Assembly (NCBI RefSeq): GCF_032854445.1
Contig: NC_088295.1
Span: 90,233,836-90,254,643 of the forward strand
Origin: Liolophura sinensis
Taxonomy: Eukaryota > Mollusca > Polyplacophora > Chitonida > Chitonidae
Direction: 5' to 3'
DNA length: 20,808 nucleotides
A model generated the notes under the pieces. It saw only the letters and a list, made by a program, of their open reading frames with translations. It did no database searches and had not been told where the DNA came from. Positions 8,915-17,918 of this stretch are shown here, one piece after another. A program made the position numbers and the translations under genes. The number at the start of each line of letters is the position of its first letter. The first letter of the stretch is position 1.

Positions 8915-10189
8915 GGAATGACTGAACTCCATGCTCACGTGACGGCACGTCCACGGCCTTGACCTGATAAAGTCTGTTGAGAATATCCCACCTACCTATA
9001 TTCCGAAGCCTGATCAACCATCTTTTTACTATATACGTTTATAAGATTGAATAACATGGAAATTAACATCAAATTGTGCATATACCGCAATCACAAGTGT
9101 CTTTCTTGGTGGAAATGGGTAAAAGGTTGGCCAGAGGCTGACTGCTTTACAGCTATAGCCCAGCCAACGCTTCACATCTAGAATACCACAGAAGTGGTGA
9201 TCGAGTTATCTGCCCGGGCTTATTTGTGATCCAGGCATGGTTATCTCCCTTGTTTCGCAATGTTCTTAATCATTATGGCCACAGACCCCCATTAATTTTC
9301 CATAAGAGACAATGTTAACGTTTAGCGCTGTAGCTCAGTCCCAAACATTCCGTGGCCAATAAGCTTTGGTGTATACCTGGCCCTGCCTATGCGAAAGAAG
9401 CCATAAAAATCTTGAGATAGGTTGACCGTCAAAATTTGGACCTTTCTGTGGCGGCATCTGGGAGGGGTGCCCAGCAACGCCAAGGGGGCGTCACTCTCAG
9501 CCTCATCAGCACCTGTCTCCTTGTGTCCTCACGCCCAGAATTTCAAACTTTCATCAGTAAAACTCATACCTGCCCAAAGCTTAAACAATTTCCATCATTT
9601 TGATACCAAGCATGCACCTGTACACCAAAAACTGTAGACTGGCCGCAAAAAAAGACTTTACACCCTAAAATATACAGAATTACATTCGTCCTCCCGAAAA
9701 ACGGAAGTTGTAATGGGGGTCTATGTCCATATGTGAAGAAAGAAGACGATGACATTTGAAATCATCTAATGTCAGATTTTATATGTGTTAAAGCGATGTT
9801 CTGTAAACTATGTGTTTTTATTTGCTTTTTAGAGTGCTATTTATTGCATCATTATTGTTTGTAGATCGATTGTAGGTATCCCAGGAAGAAAAATGATGTG
9901 ACATTAGAGTTCCTAGATACCGTTAGTATGGCTCATAAAGCCCATCATAGTATTCAAATATTTGAACGTCTTTCAACACTGTTAAAAAAATGTTAAAAAA
10001 TAATGAAAGTATTTTTACGCATAGTTTTCAATTGTCTGTATGATGAACCTTACGTCATATTTTTAGCTTTCTTTTACTTTAAACAGTTGAATGCAGCTCT
10101 TATTTGACTCATTACAGTATGTCAGTGGGTTCATCGATAGTTTCCTCTTTGTTCTGCCCCATTATCTTGGCCATAAACCGTACTTGTAT
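8915..10189. other. 3' flank, no gene supported
   Basis: Probably begins with the 3' UTR of the Ig-RGD gene, but no canonical AATAAA follows within the first kilobase; GAATAAC near 9050 is the nearest variant. Short ORFs at 9422-9637 (+) and 9564-9755 (-) show no domain. Confidence 0.4.
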
Positions 10190-10262
10190 CATGCGACTGA
10201 AGTATTTGTAAGTGTGGCGTATTAAAGCATCAACCAATCAATCGATAAATCAATCAATCAGT
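10190..10262 (+). mobile_element. SINE 3'-tail remnant
   Basis: GCGACTGAAGTATTTGTAAG followed by TGTGGCGTATTAAAGCATCA and a CAATCAATC-type tail resembles the conserved 3' end seen in the SINEs at 8190 and 16432 (GACTGAAAAATTGTTAAGTGCGACGTTAAAG). No head is recognised. Confidence 0.55.
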
Positions 10263-10285
10263 TACAGGTAATAAATTTATAGTAA

Positions 10286-10286
<1 letters not shown>

Positions 10287-10349
<63 letters not shown>
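10287..10349. repeat. (TA)n microsatellite
   Basis: An uninterrupted alternating TA run of about 63 bp. It ends exactly where the duplicated block 10349-10569 begins. Confidence 0.98.
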
Positions 10350-10351
<2 letters not shown>

Positions 10352-10569
10352 CGCATAAAGCTGCATGTGTAATCCATATCTCACCATACTGACTACTTAC
10401 TTAGTACTGTGGCACTATTGATCAATCAAACAATCAGACACAGCAATGCTTCACTGTAATACTTAACCTGTACACAATGACAACAGTTATCCTCTTCATG
10501 TCTTGCACAACAGTACAGATCTACGTGTACATCGTCAATGTACATTTACTATCACAAAATAAGCTGTTT
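10349..10569 (+). repeat. duplicated block, copy A
   Basis: Runs from TTTCGCATAAAGCTGCATG to AAGCTGTTT and matches 11756-11982 nearly base for base. I see a handful of substitutions and a 6-bp insertion (GTCACT) in copy B, giving roughly 97-98% identity. In copy A the palindrome follows at once; in copy B different sequence follows. Confidence 0.95.
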
Positions 10570-10821
10570 TTGGTTTTCCTGATAAGTACTTAGGCCTATT
10601 CTGATAGGCTGGGCACGCCCACACTGTAACTTGACGATGTTGCACCTGCCAAATATTTAATACTCGCTTTTACGTGGGATATATGTATATATATATATCC
10701 CACGTAAAAGCGAGTGACAACCAAATTTCTAATATTTGGCAGGTGCAACATCGTCAAGTTATAGTGTGGGCGTGCCCAGCCTATCAGAATAGGCCTAAGT
10801 ACTTATCAGGAAAACCAAAAA
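10567..10821. repeat. 255-bp near-perfect palindrome (foldback element or hairpin)
   Basis: Outer arms 10567-10657 and 10731-10821 are reverse complements over 91 bp with one mismatch (G/A at 10626 against its partner). Inner arms 10663-10684 and 10693-10714 pair over 22 bp without mismatch, around an AT loop. An asymmetric bulge separates them: 5 nt on the left, 16 nt on the right. No coding sequence. It could be a foldback/MITE-type element or a source of long hairpin RNA; target-site duplications are unclear. Confidence 0.95.
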
Positions 10822-11268
10822 TAATAATTTGCCAGGTCTTCATATAAATATGCACAACTCTGTTTATAGGCCATCGATTTTTAATGTCTGTTTTGTGACC
10901 TGATTTATGTTTGTCAATATTTATTTCTTTACAGTTGGTGTTCAAGTACTGTACATATCAGACCTACACATTATGAGTTAGTTTGTGCGCACGTGTCTCT
11001 GCGCCTTGTAAATATCAACTTGTACGTTTTCGTGTCATCTAAATGTAACTTGTGAATTGAAATAAAACGTCTCAGATGTGAAAGTGAAGCTCCGTTGATT
11101 AGTCCTCGCTTATTGTCATGTAAATAACTTTGTGAAAACTGCGACCACTACACGCCAACCGTCATAGTGACTGATATTCTTCAACATTGGTTGTAACATC
11201 AGTGGTAAATCTGTTATATTGGAGCTACTCTATAGAAACGACTGTATATGTTAACCGGCATCTGTTCC
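10822..11268. other. unassigned, with a possible poly(A) signal
   Basis: No gene visible. AATAAA at 11061-11066 is followed by a GT-containing region (CTCAGATGTG) and could be a transcript end on +, but no exon links to it. It lies 2.1 kb past the stop at 8914, so assigning it to that gene would be speculative. Confidence 0.3.
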
Positions 11269-11376
11269 TGGGAAGATATAGAGAGCAACGAAATGAATTT
11301 GGTGCGAAAATCATCACGCAATATCATCACGTATCACGCGCCATGTTTAGTCATTGAACAATGTCATTGCGTCATA
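11269..11376 (+). repeat. dispersed repeat, copy 1
   Basis: CAACGAAATGAATTTGGTG and ATCATCACGCA, followed by CGCCATGTTTAGTC and GTCAT-GCGTCATA, are shared with 12494-12587. Copy 1 carries an extra stretch (ATATCATCACGTATCACG) in the middle, so reading frames are not conserved between copies. Confidence 0.85.
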
Positions 11377-11755
11377 TTACAATATCAGCTAACATGGGCC
11401 TATTCACTACGGTATAATCTATGATGTCACATGACTTACAGACAATACAATGTCTCTTCGCAGTAGTTCTTGCATGGTCATGCCTTTCCTATTTCAATAA
11501 CAAGAAAAATTAACATATTAACTCGAACTTGAACATCTTAAAGTGAAATGTGACAGTGCTAAGGACACAGGATAACAGTAGAATCTGCCTACACATGTAT
11601 TTAACACATCCTTCATTAAAACACTATAACACAAAATCAAATTAAAAAAACAACGAAGATTTGTACTCTCGACTAGCCCAGCCACTGTGTGCAAATTAGA
11701 ACTGATACTTATGACTGTAACAATAGCCCCCAGTACTGAATGTGCACTATTCATG
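11377..11755. other. unassigned
   Basis: AT-rich, with no supported gene. The minus-strand ORF at 11518-11784 has no recognisable domain and ends inside the duplicated block. Confidence 0.4.
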
Positions 11756-11982
11756 TTTCGCATAAAGCAGCATGTGTAACCCATATCTCACCATACTGAC
11801 TACTTACTTAGTACTGTGGCACTATTGATCAATCAAACAATCAGACACAGCAATGCTTCACTGTAATACTTAACATGTACACAATGACAACAGTTATCCT
11901 CTTCATGTCTTGCACAACAGTACAGATCTACGTGTACATCGTCAATGTACATTTACTGTCACTATCACAACATAAGCTGTTT
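11756..11982 (+). repeat. duplicated block, copy B (without palindrome)
   Basis: Partner of 10349-10569. It shares TTTCGCATAAAG at its start and CATAAGCTGTTT at its end, then passes into CAATTAGCCTGAG instead of the palindrome arm. Confidence 0.95.
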
Positions 11983-12139
11983 CAATTAGCCTGAGCACAT
12001 CATGGGTCTAAAGGTCTAAAAATAGCATTCTTCCATTTCATCTGAATTACGTCTAAATTACAGCATCAATCCACTATAACACTCTCAATATCCAATGTGC
12101 TTTATCTTTACACAGCATTCCAATGTCTACCAACATACT

Positions 12140-12319
12140 CACTCAAACATGTGGGATTAAATCGCATGACAAACTTCAGACGATCACTCAAACATGTGGG
12201 ATTAAATCGCATGACAAACTTCAGACGATCACTCAAGCATGTGGGATTAAATCGCATGACAAACTTCAGACGATCACTCAAACATGTGGGATTAAATCGC
12301 ATGACAAACTTCAGACGAT
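12140..12319 (+). repeat. four-unit 45-bp tandem repeat
   Basis: Units at 12140, 12185, 12230 and 12275 are almost identical: CACTCAAACATGTGGGATTA, then AATCGCATGACAAACTTCAG, then ACGAT. The only difference seen is A to G in the third unit (CAAGCATG). Because 45 is a multiple of 3, every frame gives a repeating 15-residue peptide; this is an arithmetic effect, not evidence of coding. The near identity implies recent expansion or homogenisation. Confidence 0.97.
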
Positions 12320-12493
12320 CACGAAAAAAAATAATATTAGGTCATCAATCAATCGAAAATTACTTCGACTCAGCAAGGCATATAAATTTGCAAAATAAGT
12401 AATTATACTACCATTTTACAATGATATCGCGTAACACGCGTTTTAAAAACATGCTTATGAATTGTGAAACACACAATTACATTACATCTTACT

Positions 12494-12587
12494 TCGGGAG
12501 GTATAGAAAACAACGAAATGAATTTGGTGTGAAGATCATCACGCAAACAGCGCCATGTTTAGTCGGTGAACAGGGTCATGGCGTCAT
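12494..12587 (+). repeat. dispersed repeat, copy 2
   Basis: Shorter partner of 11269-11376: TATAGAAAACAACGAAATGA through GCGCCATGTTTAGTC to GGCGTCATA. It falls inside a 149-codon ORF (12421-12870) that is not kept open in the other copy. Confidence 0.85.
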
Positions 12588-12944
12588 ACACCTGAGGAGA
12601 GTTGTCGCCCCTATCTCTGTCTACCGTCAAAGTGCAATAAATGACGTATATAGCGTTATAAATAGCTTATATAAAACTATCACAAATTTTATGGTACCCA
12701 CTGTAAACATGCGATGTTATATTCCACATATACAAATCTGCACATCCACAATGATATGTGTATCAGTGGTACATCATTTGCGGCACAGTTCTAATATATG
12801 CCGTGTAATTCACCAAATGCCCCAGAAGTTACAAATAGATTTATATATAGCTCTCCGAAAATGGCGTTGATTCAAATTGTCAAGACATGGATCTTGTTGC
12901 ACAGTAGGCCTACCTGGAGGTTGATCTACAGATCTGGATCCTCT
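12588..12944. other. unassigned
   Basis: AT-rich sequence leading into the 40-bp array. The end of the 12421-12870 ORF lies here; it has no recognisable domain. Confidence 0.4.
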
Positions 12945-13905
12945 GGTACCGAACGAGCACAGTGCACGTAGGTTGTTCTCCGGGTGAGCACGGTGCGCGT
13001 AGGTTGTTCTCACCTGATGCCGGGTGAGCACATTGCATGGGGTTTGTTCTCCTCTGGTACCGAGTGAGCATTTCACATGGGGATTGTTCTCCTTTAGTAC
13101 CATGTGAGCACAGCGCATGGAGGTTGTTCTCCTCTGGTGTCGGGTGAGCACAGTGCACGGAGGTTGTTCTCCTTTGGTACCGGGTGAGCACAGTGCTCGG
13201 AGGTAGTTCTCCTTTGGTACCGGGTGAGCACTTTACATGGGAATTGTTCTACTCTGGTACCGGGTGAGCACAGTGCATAAGGCGTTGTTCTGTTCTGGTA
13301 CCGGGTGAGCACTTTACATGGGAATTGTTCTCCTCTGGTACCGGGTGAGCACAGTGCATGAGGATTGTTCTATTCTGGTACCTTGTGAGCACAGTGCACA
13401 AAGGTTGTTTTCCTTTGGTACCTTGTGAGCACAGTGCATGAAGGTAGTTCTCCTCTAGTACCATGTAAGCACAGTGCATGGAGGTTGTTCTCCTTTTGTT
13501 CCGGGTGAGCACTTTACATGGGAATTGTTCTCCTTTGGTACCAGGTGAGCACAGTACACGAAGGTTTTTCTCCTCCGGTACCGGTTGCACAGAGTTAGTT
13601 CTCCTTGAAACCACGTGAGCACAGTGCATGGGGATTGTTCTCCTCTGGTACCGGGTGAACACAGTGCATGGAGATAGTTCTCCTCTGGTACCGGCTGAGC
13701 ACTTTACATGGGAATTGTTCTCCTCTGGTACCGGGTGAGCACAGTACAAGGGGATTGTTCTGTTCTTGTACTGGGTGAGCAAGAGCACGTAGGTTGTTTT
13801 CCTTTGGTACCATGTGAGCACAGTGCACAACGGTAGTTCTCCTCTGTTGCCGGGTGAGCAAAGTGCATGAAGGTAGTTCTGCTCTGGTACCGGGTAAGCA
13901 CAGGG
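12945..13905. repeat. 40-bp minisatellite array, about 25 units
   Basis: The unit consensus is GGTACCGGGTGAGCACAGTG then CATGGAGGTTGTTCTCCTCT. It recurs every 40 bp with few length changes; short units occur near 12981 and 13582. A second class reads CACTTTACATGGGAA instead of CACAGTGCATGGAGG (near 13229, 13310, 13510 and 13700). Most units hold GGTACC. The minus strand is free of stops in all frames, giving long false ORFs with a 40-residue period. Its right end passes into the 28-bp array through a shared CACAGGGTG. Confidence 0.97.
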
Positions 13906-14593
13906 TGGAGTTGTTGGTTTACACATGACGGTTTACACATGACAAGGTGAAGTTGTTGTTTTAATCGTGACGGTTTACACATGACAGGGTGAAAATGATG
14001 GTTTTCACAGGACAGGATGAAGTTGACAGTTTACACAAGACAGGGTGAAGTTGACAGTTTACATATGACAGGGTGAAATTGTTGTTTTAACCATGACGGT
14101 TTACACATGACAAGGTAAAGCTGATGGCTTTCACATGACAGGATGAAGTTGACAGTTTACACATCACAGGGTGAAGTTGGTGGTTTACACATGACAGAGG
14201 CAAGTTGATGGTGTATACATGACAAAGTGAAGATGATGGTTTACACATGACGGTTTACACACGTTGGTTTACCCATAACAGTTTACACTCGACAGCATGA
14301 AGTTGATAGTTTATACATAACACAAAAAAGTTGGTTGACACATGGCAGAGTGAAGCTGTTTGTTTACAGATCAAAGTATGAAGTTTTTGGTTTACACATG
14401 AGAGGGTAAAAGTTGATGGTTTACGCTTGGTAGGTTGAATGTGACGGTTTACACATGACAGGGAGAAGTTGTTGGCTACACATGGCTGAGTTAAGTTGTT
14501 GGTTTACACATGTCAGGTTAAAGTTTACTTTTTACATATGAGTGAAGCTGTTTGTTACTCATGTCAGTTTGAAGCCTACGGTTTACACATGAC
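13906..14593. repeat. degenerate 28-bp minisatellite
   Basis: The unit is roughly GTTGATGGTTTACACATGAC then AGGGTGAA. Copies are diverged and vary in length, so this array looks older than the neighbouring 40-bp array. It is cut at 14593 by a 750-bp insertion and resumes at 15344. Confidence 0.9.
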
Positions 14594-15343
14594 TGTCACG
14601 ACCCAAACTGCCTGTATTATAAAGAGATGGCTTGTTCGAATTACACGACAGTTTAGCCGCACAAAAAAGTAACCAAAACCAGCAGATTTATTTTACAGCA
14701 ATTTATTTGGTTTAACAAGAACAGATAACAGACTTTTATAAATACTAAAGTACTTAAGTTTAACAAGAAAAGAATAGCAGTATCCATACAAATACTAAAG
14801 TACTTACATGTACAACGGTGTCAAGTCCAAACGGACGCATATATTCCACAATGTTGAAAACCATACAGGCATAAATGCACAAATAAGAGGGAACATCCAC
14901 AGTATAACTGAGTGTATGACGAAATATACACAAAATTCCACCGACAGGGTCCGTGTACTAATAAGCACTGTGTACACAAGAGCACAAATTAAATATGTTC
15001 AGACCTGAACAAGTGCTTGGTGGAGGTATGATATAACAAAGCCAGAGGCTATAAAGACACCAAATATCAGCACAAAAGGCCTACTAAAGTAATACACAGC
15101 GAAAGCATCCAAAACTCTCAATAATTCTCCGTTCTCCTACTTTGACCTGCTTTCATAGGTCTTATATAGACTGGTGGAATTTTCTAGAATAAGAAAATTC
15201 TTGAACATTTGTTATAAACAAACAGGCCCCGAACTGAGCGTATTCTGGAACATTCTAAGGCAGAGGCAGACAGCAGCCCTGAACTCAGCATATGTAAACA
15301 GTGGCAAGCTAAAATTAGAAGCTGACGGCAGTTTCACATAACA
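14594..15343 (-). mobile_element. solo-LTR-like insertion in the 28-bp array
   Basis: The element starts TGTCACGACCC and ends CATAACA on +, so both strands have TG...CA ends. Flanks are ATGAC (left) and ATGAT (right), a 5-bp target duplication with one change. Removing element and one flank leaves GTTTACACATGATGGTGTGAA, a phased 28-bp unit. Minus orientation is preferred: TATATAAG (15161-15168) lies behind heat-shock elements, and two AATAAA motifs (about 14686-14710) lie near the far end. It contains a 48-bp internal duplication (14711-14806). No gag, protease or pol sequence is seen, so it is a solo LTR or another non-coding insertion; the LTR class is inferred. Confidence 0.6.
15161..15255 (-). 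promoter_or_regulatory. heat-shock-type promoter inside the LTR-like element
   Basis: On the minus strand TATATAAG (15168-15161) sits downstream of two heat-shock-element clusters. Written on +, these are GAAaaTTCttGAAcaTTT at 15193-15210, preceded by TTCtaGAA at 15182-15189, and a perfect TTCtgGAAcaTTC at 15243-15255. The consensus is alternating GAA and TTC blocks at 5-bp steps. Spacing to the TATA box (about 15-90 bp) fits a heat-shock promoter. Confidence 0.6.
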
Positions 15344-15390
15344 ATGATGGTGTGAAGTTGTTGGTTTACCCATGATTGTTTACACATGAC
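15344..15390. repeat. 28-bp minisatellite, remainder after the insertion
   Basis: GTGTGAAGTTGTTGGTTTAC and GTTTACACATGAC continue the array interrupted at 14593. Confidence 0.85.
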
Positions 15391-16344
15391 AATATGATTT
15401 CGTATTTATCTCATGAAAATAGACAGTTATACCAATCACAGCTGAGATTACACCAGTGACACTATGTGACACGAATGGGTTCTGCTTGGCTTTTAACATC
15501 TAGTGATATCTTGTTTGGGTTGAAAAATGAAATCTGAAATCTAAACATCTGAGTAGAGGAACAAACAAATCAAACATTTGAATACCGCCATATTTTAAAA
15601 TGTGTTTCCAAATCCAGTTCTTAAGTGTTACTCCTGCAACGAAAGTGTATACTGGGACAAAAGATGAACAAACTATGAAAAATATACCCTGGATCATCGG
15701 ATAATCTGAACAAAAAACGTATATATAGCTGATACCTATATATGAGATATGCTTACATCTCCTGTGTCATCCAGCATCGTCTGTTGACCCCTAAATGGCT
15801 CACCCAGTAACAGCATACATAACATCCACTTGTGTGTGTATAGTTATATGATCACGGATAGAGCAAAGGCCAGCAGACAGGCAATTTTCGCTCATCCAAG
15901 GAGCATGTCCAGTTTTATGAGTGGGATACACCAAAGTGCCCCATAGTAAACCCCAGACGTTTGGTGAGTTACCGGTAAATTACCCCATGTATGACATGTT
16001 GGGTGCCGTGCTCGTTGGAAAGCAAGTGGTATCCACGGGACTTACAAGGCCATAGGCCTACAAGAAGGCACCAACCACCAAGGCCCCGAGAACATTGAAA
16101 CCAAAGGAATCTACATAAAAATCCCTGTCCCAGAATTGGATTAAGATCCACGTCCTGTGTGACTTCATGACACTTCACTATTATGTCACTGATGTGGCAG
16201 CATGTCACTGGAGTTATACGCCTAAAGCCGCATGTTATACAGCAGCGAAAGTTTGGTTTGAATGGAAGGGGAGTACGAAGTAGCAATAATCACCGTTACA
16301 ACAGTGACACCGAGTAAATCTTCCTGGGTCCCATCGAGTAAAAT
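15391..16344. other. unassigned
   Basis: Minus-strand ORFs at 15500-15697 and 15969-16286 show no domain I recognise. No RNA gene or repeat is evident. Confidence 0.4.
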
Positions 16345-16418
16345 ATCAGCATGAGTTGTGAACACAGTGCTAAGGTCATCAATCAGCATGAGTTGTGAAC
16401 AAAGTGCTAAGGTCATCA
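16345..16418 (+). repeat. 37-bp direct duplication
   Basis: ATCAGCATGAGTTGTGAACA with CAGTGCTAAGGTCATCA occurs at 16345-16381 and again at 16382-16418 with one substitution (ACACAG to ACAAAG). It sits immediately before a SINE insertion site. Confidence 0.95.
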
Positions 16419-16420
16419 CA

Positions 16421-16779
16421 CATATCAAACATTGGTAGAGCGTCCGCTTCGGGAGCGGTAGATCCAGGTTCAATCCTGGGTCGAGTCACACCTAAGACTT
16501 TAAAAGAGGAAGTTGTAACTTCCTCGCTTGGCGTTCAGCAGGAAGGGGGTAGTGCAACGATTGATTGACCCGTATCAGTATAATGACTCGGACGGGGCGA
16601 CTTACTTGCCTGCGGTAAGTCGTCTCAGTAAAGCAGCACTAAATAAAAAAGCGGTGGAAACCCGTCCTGCAACAAGGAGGCACATTACATACACTCAAAG
16701 GACTCCTTCATCGTCATATGACTGAAAAATTGTTAAGTGCGACGTTAAAGCCCAAGCACTCACTCACTCATATCAAACA
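16421..16779 (+). mobile_element. SINE with tRNA-Pro-like head and 11-bp target-site duplication
   Basis: CATATCAAACA flanks the element at 16421-16431 and 16769-16779. The insert starts TTGGTAGAGCGTCCGC, the right half of an A box, so about a dozen 5' bases are missing. It continues through an anticodon-arm-like CCGC-TTCGGGA-GCGG (CGG in the loop, as in tRNA-Pro) and a B box GGTTCAATCC at 16469-16478. The body includes TTACTTGCCTGCGGTAAGTC and ends GACTGAAAAATTGTTAAGTG and GACGTTAAAG before CACTCACTCACTCA. It is related to the copy at 8190. Confidence 0.92.
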
Positions 16780-17313
16780 AGGATAAACGCAAGGACTGTG
16801 GTGATTGTGAAGGGGAATAACTCCTGCGCTTGTTTCTAAGTAGTCATTTCTGTAAATGTAACATCAGCGACATAAATTCTTAAGACAGTTACATTATACA
16901 CGGAGTTTCTAATATTAAATTCACAAGAAATGAGTTATATGACAAAAACAATGCACACTTGTGCTAAGTAATGATTGAAATATTTCTGGCACGTATTTAC
17001 TTCATTTTGCATAATATATCATCATACAGACAGAAACAGGCCACAGCAGTGACATTTGGTATCTTTATTGTGAAACACACAAAAACTTTGTTGATTTTTA
17101 AAACTCAAAAGAGAGGACTTTATAGCCCATGTCAACGGCTAAAAATACACACTAGAGTAGCCTACATCCTGCAATATTCACGTGGAAAGGAAAGATATCT
17201 ATTTTTAGAATGACTAATATACAGATCGCATTATTTATCCATGTCTACACTTCTACCTTAAGGCAGTGCGAGAGCTCTGTTGAAAGGGCTTGAAAGTTTA
17301 CATTTCAGTTGTG
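16780..17313. other. unassigned
   Basis: AT-rich sequence. The ORF at 16971-17213 (+) has no recognisable domain. Confidence 0.4.
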
Positions 17314-17479
17314 TGTCTGAAGGTACATGTATACGTTATAGTACGTCATTTTACGGCAGCCTTGTAAAACATTGCAACAAATAAACAGAAACAGATATGT
17401 CTGAAGGTACATGTATACATAGTATGTCATTTTACGGCAGCCCAGTAAAATATTGCAACAAATAAACAGAAACAGATAT
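17314..17479 (+). repeat. 82-84-bp tandem duplication
   Basis: TGTCTGAAGGTACATGTATAC through GTCATTTTACGGCAGCC to AACAAATAAACAGAAACAGA occurs at 17314-17397 and again at 17398-17479, with a few small differences. It ends about 70 bp upstream of the CCAAT box assigned to the second Ig gene. Confidence 0.93.
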
Positions 17480-17545
17480 TTCTCAAGGACAGCTTTAAAT
17501 TCAATCCATTTAACTGAGCAAGGCAACTTGGTATTACAAATGCGT

Positions 17546-17592
17546 CACCAATCAGGCGTGACAATCTCTGCACTCCAGCCTTATAAAGCGCC
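17546..17592 (+). promoter_or_regulatory. CCAAT plus TATA promoter of the second Ig gene
   Basis: CACCAATCAGG holds an NF-Y-type CCAAT at 17548-17552. TTATAAAGCG at 17581-17590 is a good TATA box about 30 bp further on, predicting initiation near 17610-17620 and a 5' leader of about 250 nt. Three CGTCA-type half-sites lie close by (near 17544, 17592 and 17631). Confidence 0.55.
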
Positions 17593-17863
17593 GTCACTGT
17601 AAAGCTCGCTGACATATATTCTCAAATCGCACGTCACAAATAATATGAAATCCCCAGCGTACAGCTATCAATAGGTGATGTGCCAGCACAGAGACTAGAG
17701 CAGGTGTGGAACACTGGCTACCGTATAGCGGCATCTGGGCACCATTCCTAGCCTCCGGCAAGATTGTATCACAGAGACTGGCACTGGTTTATGCTGTTGT
17801 GGTCTATCGATTCCAGAATAGACCGGCAGTAGAGATAGCTGAACACGAAGGATGACAGTCACC

Positions 17864-17918
17864 ATGTCCGGGTTGATCACACGAGCCGCTCTCTTCCTCT
17901 ATATCTTCATCCTACACG
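17864..17918 (+). CDS. gene 2 exon 1: signal peptide
   Basis: 18 codons plus one base, with the hydrophobic run AALFLYIFIL and donor G|GTGAGT, phase 1. A at -3 supports the ATG (CACCATG). The layout is the same as exon 1 of the upstream Ig gene. Confidence 0.7.

Noticed and set aside
12097-12402. ORFs with four copies of a 15-residue peptide
   Set aside because: Produced by a 45-bp repeat that is divisible by three. Open frames exist on both strands and no frame shows protein-like constraint.
12421-12870. 149-codon plus-strand ORF
   Set aside because: Its first half is a dispersed repeat whose other copy (11269-11376) breaks the frame. No recognisable domain or splice partner.
12810-13982. 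Minus-strand ORFs of up to 225 codons with repeated CSPGTRGEQ-like peptides
   Set aside because: Same arithmetic artefact from the second 40-bp array. All three frames are open, which argues against selection on one.
207-14593. CRISPR array
   Set aside because: The repeats are contiguous, with no unique spacers between identical units, and the genome is eukaryotic.
15969-16473. Minus-strand ORFs of 105 and 83 codons
   Set aside because: They overlap the 37-bp duplication and carry no recognisable motif. At most they are remnants of a mobile element that I cannot identify.
16432-16500. Functional tRNA-Pro gene
   Set aside because: The acceptor stem and the left part of the D arm are missing, the bottom anticodon-stem pair is mismatched, and the sequence continues into a SINE body with a target-site duplication.
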